Shown piece after piece: positions 37,975 through 46,826 of a stretch of DNA of 64,000 nt. A program made the position numbers and the translations under genes. Positions within the stretch are counted from its first letter, which is position 1. Each line of letters begins with the position of its first letter. The stretch is from NCBI GenBank assembly GCA_036245095.1, contig BSWA01000001.1:372001-436000 (forward strand), given 5' to 3'. This stretch comes from Improbicoccus devescovinae. Its GTDB lineage: Bacteria; Bacillota; Clostridia; Oscillospirales; Acutalibacteraceae. The notes below the pieces were generated by a model, which saw only the letters and a list, made by a program, of their open reading frames with translations, ran no database searches and was not told the DNA's origin.

Positions 37975-38424
37975 TTATTTATTAATAATATTTTTTTCGT
38001 TATTTTGTATATTATTATTAATATTATTATTAATATTATGTTCACATTGAACTATAAGATTTTCGTTCGGTCTCGGCGTATGATTATTATTAATATTTAT
38101 AGATGCTGCTGAAATCGCAGAAATTGCTGCCAAAACGGCGGCTGTATATTTTTTTAATTTATTATTTATATTGCTGTTAGCGTTTTTTGATATATTTTTT
38201 GCATCTTCAAAATATATGTCATTAGATTTATTATTATTATATTTTATAAACAAAGTACTACTTTTAGCAAATTCTTTTAAATCTTCTTCGGTGAATTCAG
38301 AGCCTTTAACTTTTGATTTTATATAATTCCCCATTTCATGTAAAGTCTTAAGATTAGTAAATTCTTTTTCTTGAGCATCGTTATTCATAATTTCCGCTAA
38401 AGACATAGCTAAATCCTTTGACAT
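37975..38424 (-). CDS. Asn-rich hypothetical protein with one membrane segment
   Basis: 149 residues from ATG 38424, eight bases after AGGAGG; GTG 38433 overlaps the site. N-terminal 65 residues are charged and helical (MSLAEIMNNDAQEKEF..., SEFTEEDLKEFAKSS). A hydrophobic segment AAVLAAISAISAASI lies near residue 100. The tail is nearly pure Asn/Ile (HNINNNINNNIQNN). I do not recognise it. The N-terminal block slightly resembles Nif11-type leader segments, which is too weak to claim. Confidence 0.6.
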   Translation of the reverse strand: MSKDLAMSLAEIMNNDAQEKEFTNLKTLHEMGNYIKSKVKGSEFTEEDLKEFAKSSTLFIKYNNNKSNDIYFEDAKNISKNANSNINNKLKKYTAAVLAAISAISAASININNNHTPRPNENLIVQCEHNINNNINNNIQNNEKNIINK

Positions 38425-38644
38425 TTCATTCACCTCCTATTAGAATACCAATTGAGTTATATTATACATTTTTTTATATTTATATCAATAATTTTCATTA
38501 AAATTAACAAAAACATGTAGTAAATTCAAAAATAATATATTATTATTTAACAGGAAATATAAATTTACATAATTTTCATGATTAAAATCGCGCAAATTTG
38601 TCCAAAATATGTATATTCAATCTTTTTGTAGGTGTGTGATTACT

Positions 38645-39100
38645 GTGAGCACAAATATTAATAGTTTACAAGGCATTAATTTAACAGCTAACCAATTATT
38701 TCCTACACATGTTACAACAGTAGGAACCGTTAAAAAAGGCGATATATTTTATGCTAATTTAAGTCCAGTTGTAGGCTCGGAACAAGGCGGGATTCGGCCT
38801 GTTGTCATAATTCAAAATGACATTGGCAATAAATTTAGCCCGACTGTGATATCTGCGGCAATTACAAGTCATAACAAATGTAATTTACCTACACATATCT
38901 TGATTAAAGCCAGTGTTACATGCGGTCTTTCAAAAGATTCAATAGTTCTCTTAGAGCAAATACGTACTATAGACAAACGCAGACTTTTGGGCCGCTTGGG
39001 AAATATAAATCAAACGACTATGAAGACAATCGAACACGCGCTTTTGATCAGTCTTGGCCTGAGTAATGTTACTCAAACTAAGGCTGATTATAAATTTTAG
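38645..39100 (+). CDS. MazF/PemK-family endoribonuclease toxin without adjacent antitoxin
   Basis: About 151 residues. From VKKGDIFYANLSPVVGSEQGGIRPVVIIQND the chain is a classic MazF (EndoA) fold, with FSPTVISAAITSH, and SKDSIVLLEQIRTIDKRRLLGRLG. MazF toxins cut mRNA at short sequences and are normally held by an antitoxin made from the gene just upstream. Here the upstream gene is on the other strand and no small antitoxin frame is visible. An N-terminal extension of about 35 residues before KKGDIF is unusual. Start uncertain (GTG 38645, or ATG 38609). It may be EndoA with its antitoxin elsewhere. Confidence 0.85.
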   Translation: MSTNINSLQGINLTANQLFPTHVTTVGTVKKGDIFYANLSPVVGSEQGGIRPVVIIQNDIGNKFSPTVISAAITSHNKCNLPTHILIKASVTCGLSKDSIVLLEQIRTIDKRRLLGRLGNINQTTMKTIEHALLISLGLSNVTQTKADYKF

Positions 39101-39135
39101 ATTAATTTTTTGTTAATATGTAATTAAATTTTTTA

Positions 39136-39977
39136 TTAGACCTCCTCGTAAATTAATTTTTCAAAATTAATTAATCCGCACAACAAAGACATTCTTAATT
39201 TAAACCGAGTACGTCGATTACGGTATTTGTTTGCTACTATTTTAAAAACTTTAATTTTTGCATTTATGTTTTCAATTATGATTCGTTCTTTTGAAATACG
39301 CCGATTTTCAGATTTTTCTTCGGCAGTGAGTGTGCCTTTTCTTGGTTTTTTCTTTGGAGTTTCGCTGTTTTTGTGTAATCTCAAAATTCCCTGATAACCG
39401 CTGTCTCCTTGGACTTTTTTATCATTTGAAATCGCATATCCTATACTTTCCTCATAAAGTTTAAAGTCGTGAGTTTTTCCTTCAGCATGGGCAATACAGA
39501 TAATATCTTTTGTTTGTCGATTTACAATTAGTTGCGTTTTTATGGTATGCCTTTTTTTCTTTCCTGAATACCACTGACGCTGTTTTTTTTAGGGCGTTCG
39601 ACCGGACTTTCCATAACATCAACAACCACAATTTCTATCTCGTTATTTTCAAGTAATGCTTTTTTGCCGGGTAAACTGAATTTTCTGCTTTTAATCAGTG
39701 TATCTTCGACCCAAACGATTGTGTCGTGCGTTGTTGCTTCGCCAACCTCAAACTCAAATGCCAATTCTTTTTGTGTCACATACTGTCGCCAGTACTTCAA
39801 AGCCATAAATAATTGATCTTGAAGTGTTAATTTTGTGTGCCTGCCTCGACGTTTGTGCTTTTCAGCGTAAGCTATTTGAAGCTGAGCAATCATCGCACTG
39901 TAAGTTTCTTTTTTTACACCTATTAATTGCTTAAAATCTGCATCTTGTAATCTCATAGCTTTTTCATATCTTGTCAA
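39136..39977 (-). CDS. IS5-like DDE transposase, read through a -1 frameshift
   Basis: The first frame (39977-39540, 145 codons) holds the N-terminal helix-turn-helix (LTLQDQLFMALKYWRQY) and the first catalytic Asp in VVVDVMESPVERPKK. It runs out soon after an A8 tract near 39590. In the -1 frame the protein continues as KKKQRQWYSGKKKRHTIKTQLI, then HDFKLYEES, a DSGYQG-like segment (GDSGYQGIL) with the second Asp, and KERIIIENINAKIKVFK with Glu, YRNRRTRFKLR. The heptamer A-AAA-AAA fits programmed -1 slippage, common in this IS group. The reading covers the whole DDE enzyme of about 280 aa. Confidence 0.88.
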
Positions 39978-40039
39978 TTTTCATCACCGATATTATTAAA
40001 TCATATTTAGACATAAAAATCCAATTTCCGAAGAGGTCT
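39138..40039 (-). mobile_element. IS5-like insertion sequence, 902 bp
   Basis: Terminal inverted repeats AGACCTCCTCGTAAATT (left) and AGACCTCTTCGGAAATTG (complement of right end), with a 3-bp target duplication ATT on both sides (39135-39137 and 40040-40042). It encodes one transposase in two overlapping frames on the minus strand. Both ends and both frames look intact, so it may be active. The left inverted repeat begins within the transposase stop codon. Confidence 0.9.
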
Positions 40040-40059
40040 ATTATTTATAAGTATTAATT

Positions 40060-41125
40060 TTATCTAAACGGATTCGCGAATTTTTTGCTTGGCGTAACTT
40101 TTCCCTGTGCCCAGTATTTACCATAATGCATATAAGTCTCTTTAGGCCAAGTTAATCGTGCGCAAAGTTCTTCAACGGCGTGGGATTGGCCGCCCCCGTC
40201 GAGGACCCAATAACAAAGCATAGCAATGATTCTATCGGTTGCCTCATCAGAAGTAAGCATAAACATTGGAAGACAACTTCGGCCAGAATTCTCGCTAGGA
40301 ACGAGTGCATCTTGTTGTGCCGCGTTGGCCAAAAACCTCTCAATTATGAGGCTGCCAAGTGTTTATTGGCGTGTTAAATTTTTGATTGTCATATACATCG
40401 GTAATAATTATATGAATATTTTCATCAGCTCTTGGTAAAATATTCTGAATAATGGCGTGAGTAAGTCTCGGGGAAAATTTTACATCAGGAATTTTGTCTG
40501 GCTGTGAGTAAATTTCGACTCTAAGATGGAATAAACTATCATAAAGTTCATTAACTAATGTAAGATCGGGCGTTGCTTGGGATTCATATTCATGTCCGCG
40601 GTGATTACATAATTCTCTTATAAATTCTTTGTTAGTTGCTTTTTCTATAAATTTTTTTATACAATCGCTAACCTGGTTTAAATGATTGAATCTTTTTTCC
40701 AAAATATATTTGAACGTGTTCCGTAGTATTGTCTTAGAATCAGTATTATAATATCTTAATGACGTATTAGGTTTATCCAAACCAATTCTTGTTTCAGCAT
40801 GTATGTAGTCCGGTTTAGACAGATATTCAGCGTAGTTAAAGTTATCTGGTCCCTCCCATCTGTTCTTTCCCGGATTGAGAGGTTGCTTAGAAGTAGCTAT
40901 CCCATCCGAAATCCCGATAATCACACCTGACATACACAACGTCACCCCACTTACTAACAGTATTCCTTTCAATGCTTCTGACATTGATTTTTGTTTATTT
41001 TGATTTTCATTTTCATCATGAGGTAAAACGGCGCCCAACATGCCCTTAGCATGATTATTAGCATTAAAAATAGGCAACATCGCTAAAAGCACTGACAATC
41101 CTGCGCAGATGAATTTTTTTTTCAT
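40060..41125 (-). pseudogene. Frameshifted exported protein of unknown function
   Basis: The first part (41125-40340, 261 codons) has a signal peptide (MKKKFICAGLSVLLAMLPIF), a second hydrophobic segment at about 52-76 (LKGILLVSGVTLCMSGVIIG), and a soluble domain. It stops at TWQPHN, but in the other frame the chain goes on as SLIIERFLANAAQQDALVP to 40060 (90 more codons, ending KKFANPFR). A one-base shift near 40360 would give one protein of about 355 aa. I recognise no family. The signal plus second membrane segment recurs in the AAA+ and OTU-type proteins nearby. The IS element sits 20 bp beyond its end, not inside it. Confidence 0.65.
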
Positions 41126-41269
41126 TTTTTCACTTCCTAATCCCGTTAAAATTTTTTTATATTTTATATTTTATTTGGGACTTGACTAGAATATCGAATT
41201 ATTTTTGAAAAATTTAAGTAAAACTTGTAAATATTAATGCCCCTATAATTAAACCTAAGTCAAGCCCAT

Positions 41270-41599
41270 TTATTTTTCATATATAACTTTATCATTTTCA
41301 CTTTCATTAACTTCGACTTTGAAACATTTCTCACCCAAAATATCACAAATATATTTTGCAATATTTTCAGTCGTAGGTTTTTCAAATATATCATTTAAAT
41401 TTTTATGATCTAATTTTGCATTAATAATTTCTTCAATTTCAGTAAAATCAAAAACCATACCATTGATATCTAACGTTTCAGATCGTAAATACACTATTAT
41501 TACATAATTATGGCCATGCAAATTTTCACATATACTTTCATGTGCCAGATGCAAACAATGAGCAGCAGAAATTACTAATTTTTTAACTACAGTATACAT
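41270..41599 (-). CDS. queD: 6-pyruvoyltetrahydropterin synthase/QueD family protein
   Basis: 109 residues, ATG with GGAAG site. QueD makes 6-carboxy-tetrahydropterin in queuosine synthesis. Zinc-binding histidines lie in ISAAHCLHL and CENLHGHNYVI (HGH), the catalytic Cys in ICENLHGH, then MVFDFTEIEEII, LDHKNLND with the catalytic Asp/His, and PTTENIAKY. All hallmark residues are present. The other queuosine genes (queC, queE) are not nearby. It is an ordinary gene placed inside an otherwise accessory region. Confidence 0.92.
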   Translation of the reverse strand: MYTVVKKLVISAAHCLHLAHESICENLHGHNYVIIVYLRSETLDINGMVFDFTEIEEIINAKLDHKNLNDIFEKPTTENIAKYICDILGEKCFKVEVNESENDKVIYEK

Positions 41600-41809
41600 T
41601 TTATCTTCCTTCTTCGAAATAAAATAGAAAATATTTTAATTTTCTTAATGTTCATTGTAATTATTTTAAATATAATAAGTCAATATTATTTGCATTAAAT
41701 TTATATTAAATTTTTAATTTATTTAATTATTGAAAATATAAAAAATACAGATATAATAAAATTATCGAGATTAAGTTTAATATATTTAATATTTAGGAGT
41801 GAAAAATTA

Positions 41810-43504
41810 ATGAATTTAAAACAACAAAAATTATTAAGTGTGTTATGTTGCATGGGCATAATGCTGACTATGGGTCATAAAATAAATATATTTAATACAA
41901 GCCCAACAGCGAAGGCGTTTTTCGGAGAAAAAGAGAAAAAAAAATTAAGGTTCCCTGAGTTAAAAAAGTGTGAGAGTATAATTAATTTTTTGAATACAGT
42001 ACCAGTAGAACCAAAATTTACTTCAACACACTTTAACGCGCCTGGGGCGCCACCCGTCCAGCCGGCACCTATAGCGTCACCATCCCAGCAGGCAACGACC
42101 ACAAATAGACCAAAATATGAGCTTAACAAAGAACTAGACCTAAGTTATTTTGATGACAAGAAAATCCCCTTTCAATACGTGACTACATTATGCGAAGTAA
42201 TTATCGCGGCTGTTCTAGAGGAAAGTTTTGGTAATCCTACACTGACTAGCAATGAGGGATTAATTATGCAACATGTAGAAATTGTTCTAGAATTAAGCAA
42301 TGATAAAAACTTTAATGAGTTTCTGGATAACTTAGAGCTTAAAAATTTTATCACAAATTTAAAAGGAGAAGTTCATAGATTTATTCGCATAGTAAGAGTA
42401 AATAAACAAACGCAGGATACAGCGAAAACAATAGGTAGAATATCTGTTTTTTCACTCCCACTTATCGCGGCGTTTATGTTTCCTTCTGTTCGGGCCAGCG
42501 TATCGTTAGGTTATAATTCATTAAAACAAGGCGTTAAAACTGTGAAAGATAGATTTATATATAATAGAAAGAAAATTGATGAAGATCCAGTTGCAATGCT
42601 GAAATTTTTCAAAGAATCGTTATCTACACAGGTATTAGGGCAAGAAAAAGCTATAAGAGACGTTTGTAATAACCTTGTAGGATGGCTTAGACAAAAACAA
42701 ATAAAAAATAATGAAGTAGGTTCGGATTTATTGGCATTTATAGGAAGCTCAGGAACTGGTAAAACTTTTGTTTGTAGATGTTTGTCGCTTTCTGTTTTGG
42801 GTAAAGAATTGCAACCGTGGCAGTTTTTTTCGTGTTCTACGTTGAAACCTGATAAAAAACTTGGTTCTCCTGGGGAACAGATTTTTGCAGAAGATTCTGA
42901 AATTGTACGACAATTGAAATTAAATCCTAATGTTATAATTGTCTTTGATGAAGTTGATAAAATGGTTGATCCTACAGATAGTTTGTTAAAAATGCTGTGG
43001 CAAGCAAAAGATACTGGCATTGTAATAGTAAATGGCAAGGAAATTAACGTACGCGATACTATATTTGTGGTAACATCAAATGAACAACGTCAATGTTGGG
43101 GATTGCCAGCCAAAAAGCTGAGCCCAGCAGAGGCAGCGGGTAGGACTATTATTAAACGAGATCGTAATTTAACTAATAGATTTTGCGTCGTAGAGTTTGA
43201 GACAATTAGTAAATCAGTTTTTGAACGAATTTTCTTAACTCAATTACAAGAACTGTCAACATACGTTTCTGAAAATGACAATGCAACATTAATATTAAAT
43301 CCAGATTTAATATCAAATTTATGTGATGATTGTGTAAACAAAAACAAAGGTGTTCGCGGTGCTAAAGATTTAATGATAACTCTTACTGGGCAATTGGTCG
43401 AGGTTACTCAAAGATTCTTGGAAGAAACAGGTGTGAAGCCTGAACAATTTGAAATCTCATATGATTTAGCACAAGGTAATTTTAATATTCAAATAATTTC
43501 TTAA
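41810..43504 (+). CDS. Membrane-anchored ClpB/torsin-like AAA+ ATPase
   Basis: 564 residues, ATG behind TAGGAG. Residues 7-28 are a signal peptide or anchor; about 30-205 is a linker domain with a Pro/Ala/Gln-rich section (77-105); about 207-226 is a second membrane segment (ISVFSLPLIAAFMFP). The AAA+ module follows: FKESLSTQVLGQEKAIRDVC, Walker A GSSGTGKT at 312-319, Walker B VIIVFDEVDKM at 376-386, FVVTSNE as sensor 1, and RNLTNRFCVVEF with the Arg finger zone, then a Clp-type C-terminal subdomain. It resembles the second ATPase module of ClpA/B and eukaryotic torsins. Substrate unknown. Exposure of the middle domain outside is inferred. Confidence 0.8.
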   Translation: MNLKQQKLLSVLCCMGIMLTMGHKINIFNTSPTAKAFFGEKEKKKLRFPELKKCESIINFLNTVPVEPKFTSTHFNAPGAPPVQPAPIASPSQQATTTNRPKYELNKELDLSYFDDKKIPFQYVTTLCEVIIAAVLEESFGNPTLTSNEGLIMQHVEIVLELSNDKNFNEFLDNLELKNFITNLKGEVHRFIRIVRVNKQTQDTAKTIGRISVFSLPLIAAFMFPSVRASVSLGYNSLKQGVKTVKDRFIYNRKKIDEDPVAMLKFFKESLSTQVLGQEKAIRDVCNNLVGWLRQKQIKNNEVGSDLLAFIGSSGTGKTFVCRCLSLSVLGKELQPWQFFSCSTLKPDKKLGSPGEQIFAEDSEIVRQLKLNPNVIIVFDEVDKMVDPTDSLLKMLWQAKDTGIVIVNGKEINVRDTIFVVTSNEQRQCWGLPAKKLSPAEAAGRTIIKRDRNLTNRFCVVEFETISKSVFERIFLTQLQELSTYVSENDNATLILNPDLISNLCDDCVNKNKGVRGAKDLMITLTGQLVEVTQRFLEETGVKPEQFEISYDLAQGNFNIQIIS

Positions 43505-43539
43505 AATTATTATTTAAAATACCACAGGGCTTGCGGAAA

Positions 43540-43632
43540 TTTATATTTAAGGGAGTCTTTGTAAGACGGGTCAGCCAGCGGCCGAACATCGAATCAAGAA
43601 TCCGGGTCTTCAGTCGTGGTGAGGGCCATATA
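43540..43632. other. GC-rich remnant between AAA+ gene and MITE copy 2
   Basis: About 75 bp (from GGGAGTCTTTGTAAGACG to GTGGTGAGGGCC) of clearly higher GC than its surroundings. Reading on the plus strand gives KTGQPAAEHRIKNPGLQSW with a stop, resembling the tail of IS605-type TnpB genes, but too short to identify. It may be a right end of a decayed transposon. Confidence 0.25.
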
Positions 43633-43790
43633 AGACCTATCCTAAAACTGAATTATTTTTTGTGAATTTCGAGCAAAAAATATCACAGAACCCGTGTAGC
43701 GTACTGTTTGTATATTTTGTATATGAGCAGTTTCGAGCACAGCATGCCGATGAAATTTGCAAAAAAATAAACAGTTTCTAAGATAGGTCT
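43633..43790. repeat. MITE-like inverted-repeat element, copy 2
   Basis: 158 bp with ends AGACCTATCCTAAAACTG and the complement of ACAGTTTCTAAGATAGGTCT. Internal sequence (GTGTAGCGTACTG, TTTCGAGCA) matches copy 1 read in the opposite direction. No coding capacity. Confidence 0.78.
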
Positions 43791-43905
43791 AATATATTAA
43801 ATTTATTTATGAATTATACTGAGTAATATTATTAATATTTTTGCACATAATACCAGTGATATGTTATTTAATATATTTTATCTTATTTTTTAGGTGGTAT
43901 TTTTT

Positions 43906-44184
43906 ATGGAAAACGATACAAAAAATCAGTCTTTGAATTCAGCTCAGCTTAATAGTGTCTCAGGTGGAGAGCTTCAAACAATTCAACAAGGGGATAAATG
44001 GCTTGTTGTTAAAGTTATGGGTCAAACAAATTCAGAACAGGAAGCCAAAGGTTTTGCGTCTGGGTATAACGCCGGTAAAGAAAAGCGTAATTTTCATCAC
44101 CCAGGATTTGGTCATCCGAGACATCCGGGTCATTATCAGCATAATAACACAGCGGACTTTAAGCCGAAATTCCCGGGAGGATAA
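43906..44184 (+). CDS. Double-glycine-leader peptide, His/Pro/Gly-rich
   Basis: 92 residues from ATG 43906, eight bases after AGGTGG. Residues 1-21 form a classic double-glycine leader: LNSAQLNSVSGG, with Leu at -12 and -7, Val at -4 and Gly-Gly at -2/-1. Such leaders are cut by the C39 peptidase of ABC exporters (bacteriocins and related peptides). The remaining 71 residues contain GQTNSEQEAKGFASGYNAGK and a tail rich in His, Pro, Gly (FHHPGFGHPRHPGHYQH), which may bind metal. No ABC exporter, immunity or modification gene is in the window. It stands between the AAA+ gene and the OTU pair, with its own terminator. Confidence 0.75.
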   Translation: MENDTKNQSLNSAQLNSVSGGELQTIQQGDKWLVVKVMGQTNSEQEAKGFASGYNAGKEKRNFHHPGFGHPRHPGHYQHNNTADFKPKFPGG

Positions 44185-44214
44185 TATTAAAATTGAATTT
44201 TGTTTAAAAATATC

Positions 44215-44242
44215 AAAAACTGCTAATTTTTAGCAGTTTTTT
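44215..44242 (+). terminator. Rho-independent terminator of the double-glycine peptide gene
   Basis: AAAACTGCTAA-TTTT-TAGCAGTTTTTT: 10-bp stem and T-run, 31 bp after the stop. Confidence 0.9.
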
Positions 44243-44295
44243 ATGCAAATAACATATATTTTAAGAATAGCTACATATAAATTTTTTCCCTAATC

Positions 44296-44704
44296 CCAGT
44301 AGACTTATTTTATTAGTATGCTATAATACAAAAAAACTCAAGATATTCTTCGTCCTAGAATTAATCCTGATGATGCTTATGTGTAAGTTGTATTTAAAAC
44401 TCAATAAAAGGAGAATATTAATGTGAAAGCTAAATATATAGTAAAAACTTTTGCTATAATTGCAGCAATATCTAATATTCAAGCCGTACGATTACTAGCA
44501 TTTACTCGTAAGACTAAAATTACCCCTGATGTACATATATCTGATAAAATTAAACCCACGCCGATAATCGCAGGGTCTAATATGAATAGCAATGAAACAA
44601 ATTCAAATGTAAATCCTGAAGAAACTGACCAAAATACTAAGCCTACTGACAATGAATTTACTTACAGCCTAGATCAAACTAAGCCCAAAATTAACAAGAA
44701 ATTA
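44296..44704 (+). repeat. 409-bp direct repeat, copy A (promoter, leader, export module)
   Basis: Identical base for base to 46827-47235 (offset 2531). It begins at the -35 element and ends after codon 94 of the OTU-type gene, so it carries promoter, leader, ribosome site and N-terminal export region. Confidence 0.97.
44300..44327 (+). promoter_or_regulatory. Promoter of OTU-type gene A
   Basis: TAGACT (44300-44305), 16-bp spacer, TATAAT (44322-44327), with the extended -10 TATGC just before TATAAT. About 95 bases of leader follow before the GTG start. Confidence 0.7.
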
Positions 44705-46750
44705 TTATATTTAGGCACTGCTATTGGAGGTGCATCGCTGATAGCTCTTGTTGCAACTCTTGCAGCTAAGTATATTCATGGTAAGAGCAGACCAAAGCTG
44801 CAAAATTCACTAACTCCAGCAGAACCATCTGGGCAATCAAGTACCCTGGGGACTTATGATAGGCCGATAGATGCGCCGATCACTCCGCAACCTATCACCA
44901 GACAGTCCGAGAAAGAGTTAGAGTCTGAAACAAATGTAAAGCCTCAGGCTGAGCCAGCGGCAATTAAATCCGGGATATCTCAAGAAAAGCCGGCTGATTC
45001 AGGGACTGCTAAACTTGAACATCACCAACCGCAAGATACGTCTGGTAGCTCGCAAATCACCCAGCCAGATACTCATACGGAGCAATCAAACGATAAGCTT
45101 AGCGGCCTTCAAGAACAGGTATATGCGCTTGTTCCTGATAAGCATATTGTACAATTAGCAACGGAGACAATCCCAATTGAGAGAATACAATTAACTAAAA
45201 ATATATTTAAGACTCAATCTAATGGGGACGGATTTTGTTATTTTGTTTCTATGATGCATATGTTAAGCAATAGTCAAGAAATCATGCAGGCCCTACTAAC
45301 TCAGTGCGATACGTTAATTAACGCTTTGAATAAAAATATTAAAAAACAAACTAAAATAAACTTAATAATTATACGGGCATTCCTTAATGAAATAATAAAA
45401 TGCAAACTTGGCTTCAGCGCCCAAGTTGATGTTAGATCATATCAAAAACACTATATGAATAATGCTGGCACTTCGGTAGGAGGGGATCCAAATGATGTTA
45501 TGCTTGATATGATGCAATTGCTTCATTTTAATTGGATACTAGATCTAGATTATGGTAATGATGCCACTTCTAATGGGACTCCCTCATATATTTTTAACGA
45601 TTTTCTCGAACAAGGCATCACAGGATCGCAGCCACGATTTTTCTTAAAGCAAAAACAAAGATTTGGGGAAACAATGAAACCTGATGAACCATGGATACAA
45701 AATGGCACTACGTATTATAGATTAATTAGCTCTACCTTTGGCGTCCCAGGACATTATAAATGTCTTACCGGTACGACGCTTCAAGATTCATTTTTTCCCG
45801 GAAAACAAAGACTTATATCAGCCACTGAACTTCGCAATAGTTATATACAAAACGCTGTAGGCGAGCCGTGTAGCTATATAACATCGGTATATGAGATATC
45901 AGATCGGCCTCCTCCTGGGACAGATACGTTAGATATGGACGCAGCCAGCAGATATTCAGCCCAGTGTCCCAATCCGACAGTTGCTCAGGGTGCATTCCAT
46001 CCGATAAAGTTAAAGAAAAGTGATGATCATGAAACACAAAAAGAAACCATCGACAGTATCAGAGTTGAGATTTTAAAATCTCTACGGCCATTCGGCTGTG
46101 CTGCCGGGTTTATCGATTGGTTAATTCATGAAATATCTCCCGGAATACTAGATACGATCCATGAAGCATTAGAACTCCAGATGAATTTGCCAGGTCAAGA
46201 AGTAAAGTCCAACCAACGTATTGCAACTTTGGCATTCCTGATACAAGAATCTCGAAAAGCTTTGAGTACACAAAGTCTTATGCGTATACCGCCAGGTCTA
46301 GAACCATTATTTGATCAAACAAAATCGGATATTCTGAAGACTATCAAAGATATCAAGTGGTTGGTCCCAGGCTTACCAATTTGGCCTTACGCAACCGATA
46401 ATAATGCTCAGCTATTATCAGGTATAAACAAACAAATCAAGAGTCCCGAGACAGCGATGCCAATCACGAATAATGCCAGCCCGTATGATAAATTTCCTAG
46501 ATATATTTTCAATGTATGCAACCCGACAGATAACCTGCCCTCAGAATTAGGATCATCTGAATGGCCGAAAAGCATCATAGACCCTGGTAAAATAAAAGAC
46601 ACCAGGTTTATTCTTGTTGGCAAGATATTATCATCTGCACCTGAGATATATGAGTATGTTCCTTACAACTTCGATAAAAACCCAATTAAATTCCAGGAAG
46701 CTAATGGCAGTCAAGCTTGCTATATTTATAAAAATGTGAATTTTGGATAA
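44423..46750 (+). CDS. Exported OTU-type cysteine protease (predicted deubiquitinase), copy A
   Basis: 775 residues, GTG start nine bases after AGGAG. Residues 5-26 are a signal peptide, 30-94 a hydrophilic segment, 95-120 a membrane segment, then about 125-235 a disordered Pro/Gln/Thr-rich linker. The OTU core follows: NGDGFCYFVSMMHML with Asp269 and Cys272, SVGGDPNDVMLDMMQLLHF in the middle (GG-x-x-E/D-like), and VPGHYKCL with His444. OTU enzymes remove ubiquitin from proteins in eukaryotic cells, and bacteria have no ubiquitin; so a host-targeting effector is inferred. The region after about residue 500 is unassigned. First 94 residues identical to copy B. Confidence 0.8.
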   Translation: MKAKYIVKTFAIIAAISNIQAVRLLAFTRKTKITPDVHISDKIKPTPIIAGSNMNSNETNSNVNPEETDQNTKPTDNEFTYSLDQTKPKINKKLLYLGTAIGGASLIALVATLAAKYIHGKSRPKLQNSLTPAEPSGQSSTLGTYDRPIDAPITPQPITRQSEKELESETNVKPQAEPAAIKSGISQEKPADSGTAKLEHHQPQDTSGSSQITQPDTHTEQSNDKLSGLQEQVYALVPDKHIVQLATETIPIERIQLTKNIFKTQSNGDGFCYFVSMMHMLSNSQEIMQALLTQCDTLINALNKNIKKQTKINLIIIRAFLNEIIKCKLGFSAQVDVRSYQKHYMNNAGTSVGGDPNDVMLDMMQLLHFNWILDLDYGNDATSNGTPSYIFNDFLEQGITGSQPRFFLKQKQRFGETMKPDEPWIQNGTTYYRLISSTFGVPGHYKCLTGTTLQDSFFPGKQRLISATELRNSYIQNAVGEPCSYITSVYEISDRPPPGTDTLDMDAASRYSAQCPNPTVAQGAFHPIKLKKSDDHETQKETIDSIRVEILKSLRPFGCAAGFIDWLIHEISPGILDTIHEALELQMNLPGQEVKSNQRIATLAFLIQESRKALSTQSLMRIPPGLEPLFDQTKSDILKTIKDIKWLVPGLPIWPYATDNNAQLLSGINKQIKSPETAMPITNNASPYDKFPRYIFNVCNPTDNLPSELGSSEWPKSIIDPGKIKDTRFILVGKILSSAPEIYEYVPYNFDKNPIKFQEANGSQACYIYKNVNFG

Positions 46751-46826
46751 AATTCCATAAACATGAACGTTAATTATTATATAATTTACATAAAAAATAA
46801 TATTATTTTATATTTTTATTCCTATA

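Noticed and set aside
37975..38424. RiPP precursor of the Nif11 type
   Set aside because: Only a weak likeness in the first 65 residues, no Gly-Gly site, and the tail is an Asn/Ile repeat without modification enzymes nearby.
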